Assembly: GCA_947493165.1 (NCBI GenBank)
Contig: CANLPY010000001.1
Span: forward strand, 186,001 to 250,000
Reading direction: 5' to 3'
From: an uncultured Erythrobacter sp.
GTDB taxonomy: Bacteria; Pseudomonadota; Alphaproteobacteria; Sphingomonadales; Sphingomonadaceae
Length of the DNA stretch: 64,000 bases
Translations under genes and position numbers: made by a program
In this document: positions 1-9,072 of the stretch, one piece after another
Layout: the number at the start of each line of letters is the position of its first letter
How positions within the stretch are numbered: position 1 is the stretch's first letter
Notes under the pieces: generated by a model
Database searches by the model: none
What the model was told of the DNA's origin: nothing
The model's input: the letters and a program-made list of their open reading frames with translations, nothing else

Positions 1-1
1 G

Positions 2-130
2 GGCGGCCGCATCAATGTGGAATCGCGCGAAGGGCTGGGCACACGTTTCAGCGTCATCTTGCCCTTGCGTGAAGCAGCGCAATTGCTCAGCAGCGACGCA
101 CAATTTCAAACAAATGATGAGGTCGCCTGA
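2..130 (+). CDS. prsK: Sensor histidine kinase, C-terminal fragment (PrsK-like, partial)
   Basis: Only the last 42 codons are in the window. They read as the end of a HATPase_c domain: a GG-R-I-x-V-x-S segment, then a G-x-G-T-x-F glycine box and a beta strand ending in ILPL. The stop codon TGA overlaps the ATG of the next gene by one base (TGATG), so the two are translationally coupled. Because the next gene is a PrsR-type regulator, I infer this is the PEP-CTERM system kinase PrsK, a membrane sensor that would phosphorylate PrsR. The fragment alone could be any histidine kinase; the name rests on context. Confidence 0.75.
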   Translation, partial: GGRINVESREGLGTRFSVILPLREAAQLLSSDAQFQTNDEVA

Positions 131-1497
131 TGGCTGACAAAAAGCCCACTTTGCTGATCGTTGAAGATGATGAGGGTCTGCAGGCCCAGCTCAAATGGGC
201 TTATGACGATTTTGAGGTTGTCATCGTAGGTGATCGGCACGCCGCAATTGCGGCGCTGCGCAGCGAGATGCCGGCGGTGGTCACGCTTGACCTCGGCTTG
301 CCGCCTGATCCTGATGGCACAAGTGAAGGCTTTGCCGTGCTTGATGCGATCATGGAATTAAAGCCTGACACAAAAGTGATCGTTGCCAGCGGGCACGGGG
401 CGCGTGAAAGCGCTCTGCAAGCGATTGAGCGCGGGGCGTATGATTTCTATCAAAAGCCTGTCGATATTGAAGCATTGGGGCTGATCGTGCGGCGCGCCTT
501 TAACCTGCACGCAATTGAGCAGGAAAACCGCCGTTTGCTTGCCAGCGCAGGCGAAGACAAAACTGTGCTGGGCCGTCTGATTACGGGCGCACCAGAAATG
601 GTAAAAGTCGCCCGCACGATAGAGCGCGTGGCCAGCACTAGCGTTTCTGTGATGCTGCTGGGCGCAAGCGGGACGGGTAAGGAATTGCTCGCTCAAGGGC
701 TGCATGATGCCAGCGACCGTGCAAGCGGGCCGTTCGTGGCGATCAATTGCGCGGCGATCCCGGAAAACCTGCTGGAAAGCGAATTGTTCGGGCACGAAAA
801 GGGTGCGTTCACCGGCGCAGTCAAAACGACTGAGGGCAAGATTGAGAGCGCCAATGGCGGCACGTTGTTCCTCGATGAAGTTGGCGATATTCCGCTGCCG
901 CTTCAGGTGAAATTGCTGCGTTTCCTCCAAGAACGCACGATTGAGCGGATCGGCGGGCGTAAACAAATTGCGGTGAACACGCGGATCGTCTGCGCAACGC
1001 ACCAGAACCTTGAAAGCATGATTGGTGAGGGTACTTTCCGTGAAGACTTGTTCTACCGGCTCGCAGAAATCGTGGTGCGTATCCCCAATCTGGCAGAGCG
1101 GCACGGCGATGCCATCCTGCTCGCCAAGGCATTCTTAAAACGCTTCTCTGCGGAGATGAACCCGGCTGTCACAGGTTTCGCCTCTGACGCGCTTAGTTCG
1201 ATCGATGGGCACGATTGGCCGGGTAATGTGCGAGAGCTGGAAAACCGCGTGAAACGCGCGGTGATTATGGCGGATGGCAAACTGGTCCATGCCGAGGATC
1301 TCGATTTTGATGGCGGTGAAGAGGAAGAGGACGCAGATGTTCTCAACTTAAAAGCCGCGCGCGAAGAGGCTGACAGGCGGGTGATCCGCCATGCGCTGGC
1401 TCGCAGCGAAGGCAATATTTCAAGCACGGCAAAGCTGCTCGGTATCAGCAGGCCAACTTTGTACGATCTGCTCAAGCAGTATGATTTGCAGACGTAG
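130..1497 (+). CDS. prsR: PEP-CTERM-system response regulator, sigma-54-dependent activator PrsR
   Basis: This is a three-domain NtrC-type regulator of 455 residues. The receiver domain (about 1-125) has acidic residues E12-D14 and a phosphoacceptor D54 in TLDLGLP. The AAA+ domain has Walker A GASGTGKE (178-185), the sigma-54 contact loop GAFTGA (225-230) and Walker B GGTLFLDE (243-250). A Fis-type helix-turn-helix occupies the last 30 residues. The receiver closely matches the family tied to exosortase/PEP-CTERM exopolysaccharide loci. It should activate sigma-54 promoters of exopolysaccharide and PEP-CTERM genes after phosphorylation by the upstream kinase. Its 3' end overlaps the start of the TPR lipoprotein by 17 bases. 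Confidence 0.9.
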   Translation: MADKKPTLLIVEDDEGLQAQLKWAYDDFEVVIVGDRHAAIAALRSEMPAVVTLDLGLPPDPDGTSEGFAVLDAIMELKPDTKVIVASGHGARESALQAIERGAYDFYQKPVDIEALGLIVRRAFNLHAIEQENRRLLASAGEDKTVLGRLITGAPEMVKVARTIERVASTSVSVMLLGASGTGKELLAQGLHDASDRASGPFVAINCAAIPENLLESELFGHEKGAFTGAVKTTEGKIESANGGTLFLDEVGDIPLPLQVKLLRFLQERTIERIGGRKQIAVNTRIVCATHQNLESMIGEGTFREDLFYRLAEIVVRIPNLAERHGDAILLAKAFLKRFSAEMNPAVTGFASDALSSIDGHDWPGNVRELENRVKRAVIMADGKLVHAEDLDFDGGEEEEDADVLNLKAAREEADRRVIRHALARSEGNISSTAKLLGISRPTLYDLLKQYDLQT

Positions 1498-3007
1498 GTC
1501 TGGCCGCCTTGTGCAGGGCGGGCTTGCGGCGCTGATCGGCGGCGCATTGATGCTTGCGGCCTGTTCAGGCGGCGAGGAAGACGCAGCGCGCAGCGCTCAG
1601 ATCGAAGGCGGCGAGCAATTCGTTGCGCTGGTTGAGGAAGCGCGCGGTGCGATGGGCGAAGGCAATTTACCGCAAGCTGGGGGGCTGCTGGATCAAGCAT
1701 TCGCGCTGGAGCCGGAAAACCCCGCATTATGGGTGGAGATTGCCCGTCTGCGCTATCGCGGGGGTGAGCATGTACCTGCGCTTGAGGCTGCGCAAAAGGC
1801 AGTGGAGCTGGGACCACAATCGCCCCTCGCGCTGCACTTGCGCGGGCAGATGGTGCGCGATGCCCATGGCCTCGCGGACGCATTGCCGTGGTTTGAGGCA
1901 GCGCATGTCGCCGCGCCTGACGATACAGAAATCCTCGCCGATCTCGCCGCGACGCTGGGCGATCTGGGGCGCTATAAGGACATGCTGGCTGAGGTTCGCA
2001 AGCTGGCGGATATCGATCCCAAACATCCCAAGGTGCATTACCTTCAAGCGATATTGGCCGCGCGCGGGAACAAGCCGATCCTTGCGCGCGCTTTGCTGGA
2101 ACGAAGCGGAATGCTGGCCCGCAATGTGCCCGCTGCTTTGCTGCTTGATGCGCTGATCGATCTGGATCAGGCGAGCTATGACAGCGCCTCGCAAAAACTC
2201 GCCGCGCTCCGCGATCGCCAACCGGGCAATGTGCGAGTGATGGAACTGCACGCTTTGGCTCTGCGCGGGGGCGGGCGAGAAGAAGAACTTATCAGGCAAT
2301 TTGAGGTCCGTGCCCGGTCGCTTGATGCCTCACCCTATTTGCTCGAATTGCTGGGCCGTGCCCATGAAAAGCTGGGTGACCGCGCTGCGGCTGCGCCTTA
2401 TCTAGATCGTGCGCAGCAAGGCCGCATCCGCGCGCTTTTGGTGCTGGCCAGTACGGAGCAAGGGCGCGCTGTTCTTCCCGCGCCGACCAAGCAATTGCGC
2501 CGCATGATCGCGGATGATGATCTGCGCGGGGCCGCACGGCTCGCCAATTCTCTGCGGCGACAGTTCCCCGGCTCTGCCGATGTGCATTCGCTGGTCGGTG
2601 ATGTCGGTCTGGCGGTGAACGATCCTGAGCAAGCGCTTGAGCTGTATAAAACCGCTGCCAAAATCCGCAGGCCTTGGCCGCTGACTAAGCGCATTATCAC
2701 CGCTTACCGGATGAGCGGCGATAATGCGGCGGCGGACACGCTGCTGGTGCGGCATTTGGCTGGTGAACCGGCCAATGCGGAAGCTGTGCTCATGCTGGCA
2801 GAACGCAGCGCGGAGGCGCAGGATTGGCTGCGGGTGGCGGTGCTGCTCGACTATGCGATTGAGCTTGGCGCTGGCAACGACCCAGTGCTCCTAACCTTGC
2901 GGGCTGCCGCAGCGCGGGGGTTGGAGAAGCCTGAGGAAGCTCAAGCCTTCGCCGCGCAGGCCAACGCACTGCGGCCCAGTGGCTTTGCGCCCGCTGCTGA
3001 AGAATAA
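1481..3007 (+). CDS. prsT: PEP-CTERM-system TPR-repeat lipoprotein PrsT
   Basis: The protein is 508 residues long. The start chosen is the ATG inside the end of prsR, because it gives a complete lipoprotein signal: an Arg-rich n-region, a hydrophobic stretch and lipobox LAAC with Cys28. The rest is a run of helical TPR-like repeats rich in Ala, Leu and Glu (for example around residues 45-110 and 130-200), with no catalytic motif. Family knowledge: PrsT proteins accompany prsK/prsR in XrtA exosortase loci and are thought to act in polysaccharide export or assembly at the envelope. The overlap with prsR suggests one transcript. The exact role is unknown. Confidence 0.82.
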   Translation: MICRRRSGRLVQGGLAALIGGALMLAACSGGEEDAARSAQIEGGEQFVALVEEARGAMGEGNLPQAGGLLDQAFALEPENPALWVEIARLRYRGGEHVPALEAAQKAVELGPQSPLALHLRGQMVRDAHGLADALPWFEAAHVAAPDDTEILADLAATLGDLGRYKDMLAEVRKLADIDPKHPKVHYLQAILAARGNKPILARALLERSGMLARNVPAALLLDALIDLDQASYDSASQKLAALRDRQPGNVRVMELHALALRGGGREEELIRQFEVRARSLDASPYLLELLGRAHEKLGDRAAAAPYLDRAQQGRIRALLVLASTEQGRAVLPAPTKQLRRMIADDDLRGAARLANSLRRQFPGSADVHSLVGDVGLAVNDPEQALELYKTAAKIRRPWPLTKRIITAYRMSGDNAAADTLLVRHLAGEPANAEAVLMLAERSAEAQDWLRVAVLLDYAIELGAGNDPVLLTLRAAAARGLEKPEEAQAFAAQANALRPSGFAPAAEE

Positions 3008-3057
3008 CGCAGCGCCACTCGACAATTTGGCCGGGCGCGGGCAGGGGCGCTGTGCTT

Positions 3058-4032
3058 ATGCGTTCGCTAATCGCCAAATTTTACGATCCGATGATCGTCG
3101 TGCTGCTGCTGGCAACGGCGCTTGCCAATGTCTTGCCCGCGACGGGCGAAGCGCGCGCCGCCGCGCAAATCATCGCCAATATCGGCGTGTTTGTGCTGTT
3201 TCTGGTGAACGGTATGAGGATCAGGCGCAGCGAGATATTGGCCGGGTTTGCCAATTGGCGCTTCTTCGGGCCGCTATCGCTGTGGGTGTTTGGCGCAATG
3301 GCGCTGGCCGGATTGGCCTTGTCCCACTTTGCTGCCTTGCATCTCAATCCATTGGTCGCGCTCGGCTTTCTGTTCCTAGGCTGCTTGCCCTCTACGATCC
3401 AGTCGGCGACCAGCTACACCAGCATTGCTGGCGGTAATATCGCTCTGTCGGTGGTCGGAGCGGCGCTCATCAATATCGCGGGCGTGTTCATCACCGCACC
3501 CTTGTTCGCGCTGCTCGCAGGCAGTGAAGCGGCCAGCCTTGGCAATGAAGTCATCATCCGCATCGGAATTATCCTGATCCTGCCCTTTATGATCGGCCAA
3601 GCGGTGCAGGGCTGGACGTTTGACTGGGTCAGCGCGCGCAAAGCCAAGATCGTCTGGCTTGATAGAATAGTGATCGGTGTGCTGGTCTATGTCGCGTTTT
3701 CGGGCGCGGTGGAGCAGGGGCTTGCCACGATGTTCAGCGGGCGCGGCTGGGCGATGTTTATCGCACTGACCGCTGGCTTTGTGCTCGTCGCAAATGGAGC
3801 AGCATGGCTGGCAAGCGGAGCGCTAGGCTATCCGCGAGGAGATCGCATCGCGTTTCTATTTGCCGCCGCGCAAAAGAGCGTCGCCATCGGCGCGCCTTTG
3901 GCCGCGATCATGTTTGCGCCCGAAGTCGCGGGCTTCGTCATCGCGCCGCTGCTGCTCTACCACTTGCTACAGCTGTTCCTTGCCGCCCCGCTTGCATCGC
4001 ATTTCAGCCAGTTTGAGACGCAGCCGCGCTAG
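3058..4032 (+). CDS. Bile acid:sodium symporter (SBF) family protein
   Basis: A 324-residue, very hydrophobic protein with about nine to ten predicted membrane segments. It carries the SBF-like signature around residues 110-135 (LPSTIQSATSYTSIAGGN), where paired polar residues interrupt a helix as in the ASBT fold. The family uses sodium gradients to import organic anions; the substrate here is unknown. A GTG six bases upstream is an alternative start; a GGGG tract lies about 10 bases before the ATG. Its last 29 bases overlap the 3' end of the oppositely oriented DUF475 gene. Confidence 0.8.
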   Translation: MRSLIAKFYDPMIVVLLLATALANVLPATGEARAAAQIIANIGVFVLFLVNGMRIRRSEILAGFANWRFFGPLSLWVFGAMALAGLALSHFAALHLNPLVALGFLFLGCLPSTIQSATSYTSIAGGNIALSVVGAALINIAGVFITAPLFALLAGSEAASLGNEVIIRIGIILILPFMIGQAVQGWTFDWVSARKAKIVWLDRIVIGVLVYVAFSGAVEQGLATMFSGRGWAMFIALTAGFVLVANGAAWLASGALGYPRGDRIAFLFAAAQKSVAIGAPLAAIMFAPEVAGFVIAPLLLYHLLQLFLAAPLASHFSQFETQPR

Positions 4033-5083
4033 CTTCTGCCGCTCGTTCTCTTCGGTTGTGGCGGACGGACCACCACAGCGATAGTCCGATCATGACCGCG
4101 CCGATCAGCCCGGTGATCGTCTCTGGAATGTGATAGCGGGCCGACACCAGCATGATCACGCCCAGCGCGATGATCGCCCAGAACGCGCCGTGTTCGAGGT
4201 AGCGGAATTGCGACAGCGTGCCCGCGCGCACCAGATGGATCGTCATGCTGCGCACAAACATCGCGCCGACTGACAGGCCGAGTGCGATGATGACCATATT
4301 GTTCGATAGCGCAAACGCTCCGATTACCCCGTCAAAGCTGAAGCTCGCATCCAGCACTTCGAGATAGAGGAACCCTCCAAGGCCGCTGCGCACAATCTCA
4401 CCGGCGGCCTTTTTACGCGCCTCGCGCTGCTCAATGATCGCGCCCAAGGCGTTGACACCGATAAAGGTAATCAGGCCAAGGATTGATGCGGTTAGATACG
4501 TCATCGCATCTTCGGGCGAAAGCAGGGTGGAAATGCCGTAAACCAGCGCCAGCACCAGGCCGATTTCCAAGGCCGGCACACTGGAAAATTTGTTCACCGC
4601 GCGCTCAATCACGCCGATCCAGTGCACTTCCTTATCCTCTTCAAAGAAGAAGGTGAGGCCCACCATCGCAAGGAAAGCGCCGCCAAATCCGGCGATGCCG
4701 ATATGCGCGCCAGAAACGATCCGTTCGTATTCCTCTGGGTTGTTGAGCGACAGCTCTATCGCTTCCCACGGGCCAACACTGGCGGCGATGGATACAATCG
4801 CAATAGGGAACACAATGCGCATTCCAAACACGGCGATCAAAATGCCGATGGTTAGGAAGCGTTGCTGCCACACCGGGTCCATTTCGCGCAGCACCGTGGC
4901 ATTGACCACCGCGTTATCGAAGCTCAGCGAGACCTCTAGGATCGATAGGACAATGACGATCCACAGGATCGAAAGGGTCGCAGTAACGCTGCCGGTGCTG
5001 GCCCAGCCATACCAACCGGCCAGCACAAAACAGACCAGCGTAAAAGCGATCGAAAATTTGTAGTATTTCAGAAGTATCTGCAT
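4004..5083 (-). CDS. DUF475 / TerC-like integral membrane protein
   Basis: A 359-residue polytopic membrane protein with about nine hydrophobic segments. It has the TerC-superfamily pattern of acidic residues inside membrane helices: LEVSLSFDNAVVNA near residues 49-62 and LDASFSFDGVIGAFALS near 251-267. These paired E/D-x-S-F-D motifs are typical of TerC/DUF475 proteins, several of which have been linked to manganese or other metal export at the membrane. The substrate here cannot be told from sequence. The gene converges on the SBF gene with a 29-base tail overlap and precedes no obvious partner. Confidence 0.85.
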   Translation of the reverse strand: MQILLKYYKFSIAFTLVCFVLAGWYGWASTGSVTATLSILWIVIVLSILEVSLSFDNAVVNATVLREMDPVWQQRFLTIGILIAVFGMRIVFPIAIVSIAASVGPWEAIELSLNNPEEYERIVSGAHIGIAGFGGAFLAMVGLTFFFEEDKEVHWIGVIERAVNKFSSVPALEIGLVLALVYGISTLLSPEDAMTYLTASILGLITFIGVNALGAIIEQREARKKAAGEIVRSGLGGFLYLEVLDASFSFDGVIGAFALSNNMVIIALGLSVGAMFVRSMTIHLVRAGTLSQFRYLEHGAFWAIIALGVIMLVSARYHIPETITGLIGAVMIGLSLWWSVRHNRRERAAEASAAASQTG

Positions 5084-5138
5084 GGATCGCGCGCTCGAAA
5101 GCGCCCCCTTTACCGGCGGTTAGCGTTTGCCGCGCTGG

Positions 5139-6011
5139 TTATTTCTTGGGCTGATATGTTTGATCTTCGCTGGGGAAGCTGCGGGCGCGCACTTCCTCGG
5201 CGTAACTCGCCACCGTCTCATCAATCATACCGGCGATGTCGTTGTAGCGTTTGACGAACCGCGGCACGCGTTCAAACATACCCAGCATATCTTCAGTCAC
5301 CAGCACTTGCCCATCGCATTGGGCAGAGGCACCAATGCCAATTACTGGCACTTCGAGTGTTTTGGTGAGCGCTACGGCGATCGGCTCAACCACCCCTTCG
5401 ACCACCACTGAGAACGCGCCCGCCTGCTCAAGCTTTTGCCCGTCTGCGATAATTTTTTCATGTTCCGCTTGCGTTCGTCCGCGCGCGGCATATCCGCCCA
5501 ATACGTTCACCGCTTGCGGGGTTAGGCCAACATGGCCCATCACCGGAATGCCGCGCTTTGTCAGGAAAGCGACGGTTTCTGCCATCGCTTCGCCGCCTTC
5601 CAGTTTCACCGCCGCCGCTCCTGTTTCCGCCATAATGCGGCTCGCGGTGTTGAACGCTTGTTCTTTTGAAGCCTCATATGATCCAAACGGCATATCCACC
5701 ACGACAACGCTGTGATAACTGCCGCGCACCACGGCTGCGCCGTGATTGATCATCATCTCCACTGTGACAGGCAGAGTGGAATCGAGGCCGTAAATTACTT
5801 GGCCCAGCGAATCTCCAACGAGCAGCATGTCGCAATGCGCATCCAGCAATTGCGCCTGGCGTGCGGTGTATGCGGTTAGCATAACCAGCGGTTCTTTGGT
5901 TTCGCCATCTTTCTTATGATCGCGGATGCGCGGCACGGTCAGCCGTTTGCGCGGCTTTGGCGTAGGAGTGGCTCGGCTGGTGCTCGTATCAAGCTGAAAT
6001 GTGGTCGACAT
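5139..6011 (-). CDS. panB: 3-methyl-2-oxobutanoate hydroxymethyltransferase
   Basis: PanB transfers a hydroxymethyl group from 5,10-methylenetetrahydrofolate to 2-oxoisovalerate, the first committed step of pantothenate and hence CoA synthesis. The 290-residue protein shows the expected order of motifs: metal-binding [10 protein letters not shown], then [23 protein letters not shown] and [14 protein letters not shown]. The start used gives an MSTTF N-terminus with a short low-complexity lead before the barrel; upstream in-frame starts would add unrelated sequence. The substrate comes from the valine branch, whose ilv genes are elsewhere in the window. coaD, a later step to CoA, is also present. 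Confidence 0.95.
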   Translation of the reverse strand: MSTTFQLDTSTSRATPTPKPRKRLTVPRIRDHKKDGETKEPLVMLTAYTARQAQLLDAHCDMLLVGDSLGQVIYGLDSTLPVTVEMMINHGAAVVRGSYHSVVVVDMPFGSYEASKEQAFNTASRIMAETGAAAVKLEGGEAMAETVAFLTKRGIPVMGHVGLTPQAVNVLGGYAARGRTQAEHEKIIADGQKLEQAGAFSVVVEGVVEPIAVALTKTLEVPVIGIGASAQCDGQVLVTEDMLGMFERVPRFVKRYNDIAGMIDETVASYAEEVRARSFPSEDQTYQPKK

Positions 6012-6145
6012 AAGAGCCGCATCTAGCGTCCGCATGGGATAAACGCAAAGCAAGACACTTGGCGTGGGCGCAGTTTCGTTGCAGAGTGACAGCATATAAT
6101 GACCGCGCGTCGGGGGACGCGTACCAAAGGGATAGATTTTCAATC

Positions 6146-7558
6146 ATGGTAGCAACAGGTTCCGGCTCAAAAGCCGGTCATGAGAATTGGTCGTCACGCA
6201 CTGCGTTTATTCTCGCAGCTGTCGGTTCAGCAGTGGGGCTGGGCAATATGTGGCGCTTCCCAGCAGAAGCGGGGGAGAATGGCGGCGGTGCATTTGTGCT
6301 GTTTTATATATTCTGCGTGCTGCTGATTGGTCTGCCGGTTTTGCTCTCTGAGGTTCTTATTGGCCGTCACGGTCAGGCCAACGCGCCGGAAAGTGTGCGC
6401 CGTGTCGCGAGGGATTCGGGCGCGCCTGAAGGGTGGAGCATTTTGGCGAGTATGGGCGTGTTTGCCGCTTTTCTCATCCTCAGTTTTTACTGCGTCGTGG
6501 GCGGCTGGGTTATTTACTATATCGGCGTCTTTTTGAGCGACCTGGTCCAAACTGGGCTTGTCGGCGGGGCGTTTGAAGGGCGCGCGGCTGGCGATATTGA
6601 AGGCCTGCTGCCTGGATTGTTTGGCAATGGTCCCCTGATGATTGGTCTCAACCTTGGTTTCCTTGCGGTGACTATGTTTTTTGTTTCGCGCGGGATTTCC
6701 AGCGGGATTGAATGGGTTGCCGTCTATCTGATGCCGCTGTTCTTCGTGCTGTTCCTGGGCATTACGATATATGGCGCGTTCACGGGCAATTTCAGCGATG
6801 CTGTCAGCTATCTCTTTACCTTCGACCTTAGTAAATTGACCGGTGAGGTTATGCTTGCCGCAGTGGGTCAGGCGTTCTTCTCACTGTCGTTGGGTGTTGC
6901 AGGCATGATGACCTATGGCGCCTACGCCAACCGCGATACCAATCTGGGTAAAACCTCTGGCATTATCGCGGGCGCTGATACCGGCGTTGCTATTCTTGCA
7001 GGTCTGGCAATTTTCCCAATTGTGTTTGCCGCAGGTCTATCGGCGAGCGCCGGGCCGGGGCTGATGTTTGCATCCTTGCCTGTGGCGTTCCAGTCGATGC
7101 CGTTTGGCTCGCTGATCGGCCTTGGATTTTTTGTCATGATCTTCTTCGCCGCGCTAACCAGTTCGGTTTCGCTGCTCGAGGCGCCGACCGCCTATGTGTA
7201 TGAGAAGTTCAAGATGCCGCGGGGGGTTGCCACATTGATCGTTGGCTCATGCGCAGCGGTGCTGGGCATCCTGTCGGCTTTGTCATTCAATGAGATGGCC
7301 GATTTTCGCCCGCTCGCGTTTATTCCGATTTTTGCTGATGCGAATTTCTTTGATGCGCTGGATGGGGTTACGGCGAAGCTGTTCATGCCGATCGGTGCGA
7401 TCCTGACGTGCATCTTTGTCGGCTGGATTGCGGATGCGCGGCTGATTGATGATGAGAACGGCCTTGATGGCGCGTTGCATCAGACGTGGCGCGCGCTGGT
7501 GCGCTATGTCTGCCCGATTATTTTGACAGTGATTCTTTATTTCGGATTGGTCGGGTAG
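6146..7558 (+). CDS. Sodium-dependent transporter, neurotransmitter:sodium symporter (NSS) family
   Basis: A 470-residue protein with about 11-12 membrane segments. The N-terminal part has the NSS hallmark in TM1, a G-S-A-V-G-L-G-N-x-W-R-F-P run around residues 26-38, which forms the sodium and substrate site in LeuT-like proteins. It also has the conserved unwound TM6 region (AFFSLSLG near 245). Bacterial members usually import amino acids with sodium; the substrate here is unknown. The chosen ATG matches the usual short N-terminus before TM1. A strong bidirectional terminator lies 6 bases after the stop. Confidence 0.92.
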   Translation: MVATGSGSKAGHENWSSRTAFILAAVGSAVGLGNMWRFPAEAGENGGGAFVLFYIFCVLLIGLPVLLSEVLIGRHGQANAPESVRRVARDSGAPEGWSILASMGVFAAFLILSFYCVVGGWVIYYIGVFLSDLVQTGLVGGAFEGRAAGDIEGLLPGLFGNGPLMIGLNLGFLAVTMFFVSRGISSGIEWVAVYLMPLFFVLFLGITIYGAFTGNFSDAVSYLFTFDLSKLTGEVMLAAVGQAFFSLSLGVAGMMTYGAYANRDTNLGKTSGIIAGADTGVAILAGLAIFPIVFAAGLSASAGPGLMFASLPVAFQSMPFGSLIGLGFFVMIFFAALTSSVSLLEAPTAYVYEKFKMPRGVATLIVGSCAAVLGILSALSFNEMADFRPLAFIPIFADANFFDALDGVTAKLFMPIGAILTCIFVGWIADARLIDDENGLDGALHQTWRALVRYVCPIILTVILYFGLVG

Positions 7559-7564
7559 GACACG

Positions 7565-7594
7565 AAAAAGGGCCGCTCTGGGGCGGCCCTTTTT
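7565..7594. terminator. Bidirectional rho-independent terminator
   Basis: A perfect 12-base-pair inverted repeat (7565-7576 with 7583-7594) has a six-base loop, with an A-run on the left arm and a T-run on the right. It therefore works in both directions, ending the NSS transporter transcript on the plus strand and the flavin-binding protein transcript on the minus strand. Confidence 0.92.
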
Positions 7595-7615
7595 GGTGGC
7601 GTCTCGATTGCGCTC

Positions 7616-8098
7616 TTAGAGTGTCGTTTCGAGCTTCTTGTTGTTCATGTCATCGCGTACATCCATGCCCAGCGCCATCTTGGCGGTGCTGAGCGCGCTC
7701 ATCTCTCCGCTCCAGATCTCGGCTTCGCCAAGGTCCATACGCAGGAACAGAATGTCGGGATCGTTCTTGCCGCCCTCATACCATGCCTTCACAAAGTTGT
7801 TCCAGAACTGCTCAAATCGACCTTGGTCTTCTTCGATTTCCAACTTTCCGGTGAAGCGGGCAAACACCCCGTGATCATCGCCCTGATAGGTCGCGGTTGC
7901 GTTACCCAGCTTTGCAAAGTCACTCTTCTTCGACGTGAAGAACCAGATCGCGCTATCGGCGTCTTCGTCAAGCTGCGCTGTCATTGGGACGGCGGTTTGC
8001 GGATCGGCATCGCGCTGGAGGAAGACGAACGGTGATTTGGCCAGTGCCTTCCAGAATTTGGTTTTGAGTTCGTCGGCATTTCCATTGCGAAAGTTCAT
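7616..8098 (-). CDS. Pyridoxamine 5'-phosphate oxidase family protein (general stress protein 26-like)
   Basis: A 160-residue protein of the split-barrel flavin-binding fold. Recognisable parts are the MTAQLDED strand, the IWFFTSKKSDFAKLG segment and the C-terminal WSGEMSALSTAKMALG region seen in the Pyrid_ox_like stress proteins. These bind FMN or FAD and have poorly defined substrates; true PdxH activity is unlikely at this length. The start is set by the ribosome binding site: AAGGAG sits nine bases before the ATG at 8098, whereas the in-frame ATG nine bases upstream directly abuts it. It shares a terminator with the NSS gene. Confidence 0.85.
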   Translation of the reverse strand: MNFRNGNADELKTKFWKALAKSPFVFLQRDADPQTAVPMTAQLDEDADSAIWFFTSKKSDFAKLGNATATYQGDDHGVFARFTGKLEIEEDQGRFEQFWNNFVKAWYEGGKNDPDILFLRMDLGEAEIWSGEMSALSTAKMALGMDVRDDMNNKKLETTL

Positions 8099-8221
8099 TA
8101 TTTGCATCTCCTTAATATCTGTAAAATCAATGTTTTTAACGAAGATGCGTTCCGCATGGTTCGCTGAGGCGAGCCTTATGGAGGATGAAGCGTATTACGA
8201 ATTGCGAATCGCTACAGAATA

Positions 8222-8236
8222 GAACATAGTAAGAAC
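8222..8236. promoter_or_regulatory. LexA (SOS) box upstream of imuA
   Basis: The sequence is GAAC, seven bases, GAAC, which is exactly the direct-repeat LexA operator known for Alphaproteobacteria. It ends two bases before the ATG of imuA. It shares the lead-in AATAGAACATA with the second box at 12015-12029. It should repress the imuA-imuB unit until DNA damage. Confidence 0.88.
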
Positions 8237-8238
8237 AT

Positions 8239-9072
8239 ATGCCCCGTTCCTCACCCCCGATCCCCGCTTGCGATGGCCAGCAAACCCTGACCGCTGGCGC
8301 TATCCTTGCCGAAGCGAAGCAGCGTGAGACGCGCTGGCGACCGGGGCTAGGAGCGGCATCGCATTCTGAAGTGTTTGCAAGCGGCAATGATGCCAGCGGG
8401 GCGGGGCTGGCGTTGGCGCTGGCATGCGATGGCTTGGCCGTGGAGGATGCGGCGCGGCGCGCTGATCCGCTGGCTGATGCGGAGGACCACCGCGCGATCC
8501 TGTGGGTGCAAGACGCACAGGCGATTCGGCGCGGCGGGCGTCCCTATCTGCATGGCCTGCCAAAGGCGCTGCGCCACCGGGTGATCCATGTCGCCGCCAA
8601 AACCGCGCAGGATGCTTTGTTCGCGCTGGAGGAGGGGGTGCGGTGCCGCGATCTCGCCTTTGTCGTGGGAGAGCTGGCTGGCAACCCGCGAGAGCTTGAT
8701 TTCACCGCCTCGCGCCGGCTCAGCCTTACCGCAGAAAAGCACGGCGTCCCGCTGTGGCTGGTGCGGCTGAATGCAGGAGCGGACCTCTCTTCTGCACGAA
8801 TGCGGTGGCGCGCGCAGGCTGCACCTTCTGCCCGGCCGCGCTGGAACCGCGATGCCCCCGGCGCCCCGGCATGGCAGGCGGAATTGTTCCGCGCCCGTAT
8901 GCATCCCCCCGGACAATGGATTTTGAGCGATGAGAAAGGATATTTGCGTAACCGAAAGCCAACAACCAGAAGTCCGGCAACCAATCACACGGCAACCAAA
9001 CCGCCAGCCGCACCGCCGGGTCATGGCGATATGGTTCGCCCAACTGTCGGTCGATCGCTGGCGGCGCTCTAA
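8239..9072 (+). CDS. imuA: Mutasome accessory protein ImuA (RecA-like)
   Basis: ImuA is a RecA/SulA-like accessory protein that, with ImuB and the DnaE2 polymerase, forms the SOS-induced translesion mutasome. The 277-residue protein has the family's order: an N-terminal TAGAILAEA helix, an ILWVQDAQAIRRGG strand region around residues 90-105, an EEGVRCRDLAFVVGEL segment and a SARMRWRAQAAPS region near 190-205. The last 50 residues are Pro/Thr-rich and poorly conserved. The LexA box almost touches the ATG, so the message is probably leaderless or nearly so. It overlaps the 5' end of imuB by 50-143 bases, depending on the imuB start. Confidence 0.85.
   Translation: MPRSSPPIPACDGQQTLTAGAILAEAKQRETRWRPGLGAASHSEVFASGNDASGAGLALALACDGLAVEDAARRADPLADAEDHRAILWVQDAQAIRRGGRPYLHGLPKALRHRVIHVAAKTAQDALFALEEGVRCRDLAFVVGELAGNPRELDFTASRRLSLTAEKHGVPLWLVRLNAGADLSSARMRWRAQAAPSARPRWNRDAPGAPAWQAELFRARMHPPGQWILSDEKGYLRNRKPTTRSPATNHTATKPPAAPPGHGDMVRPTVGRSLAAL

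Noticed and set aside
1053..1883. Long minus-strand ORF (276 codons) opposite prsR/prsT
   Set aside because: A shadow of GC-rich codon structure; no recognisable domain, and the plus-strand genes are clear. The same applies to long antisense ORFs at 358-1104, 4590-5063, 8347-9081, 33537-34109 and 51257-51970.
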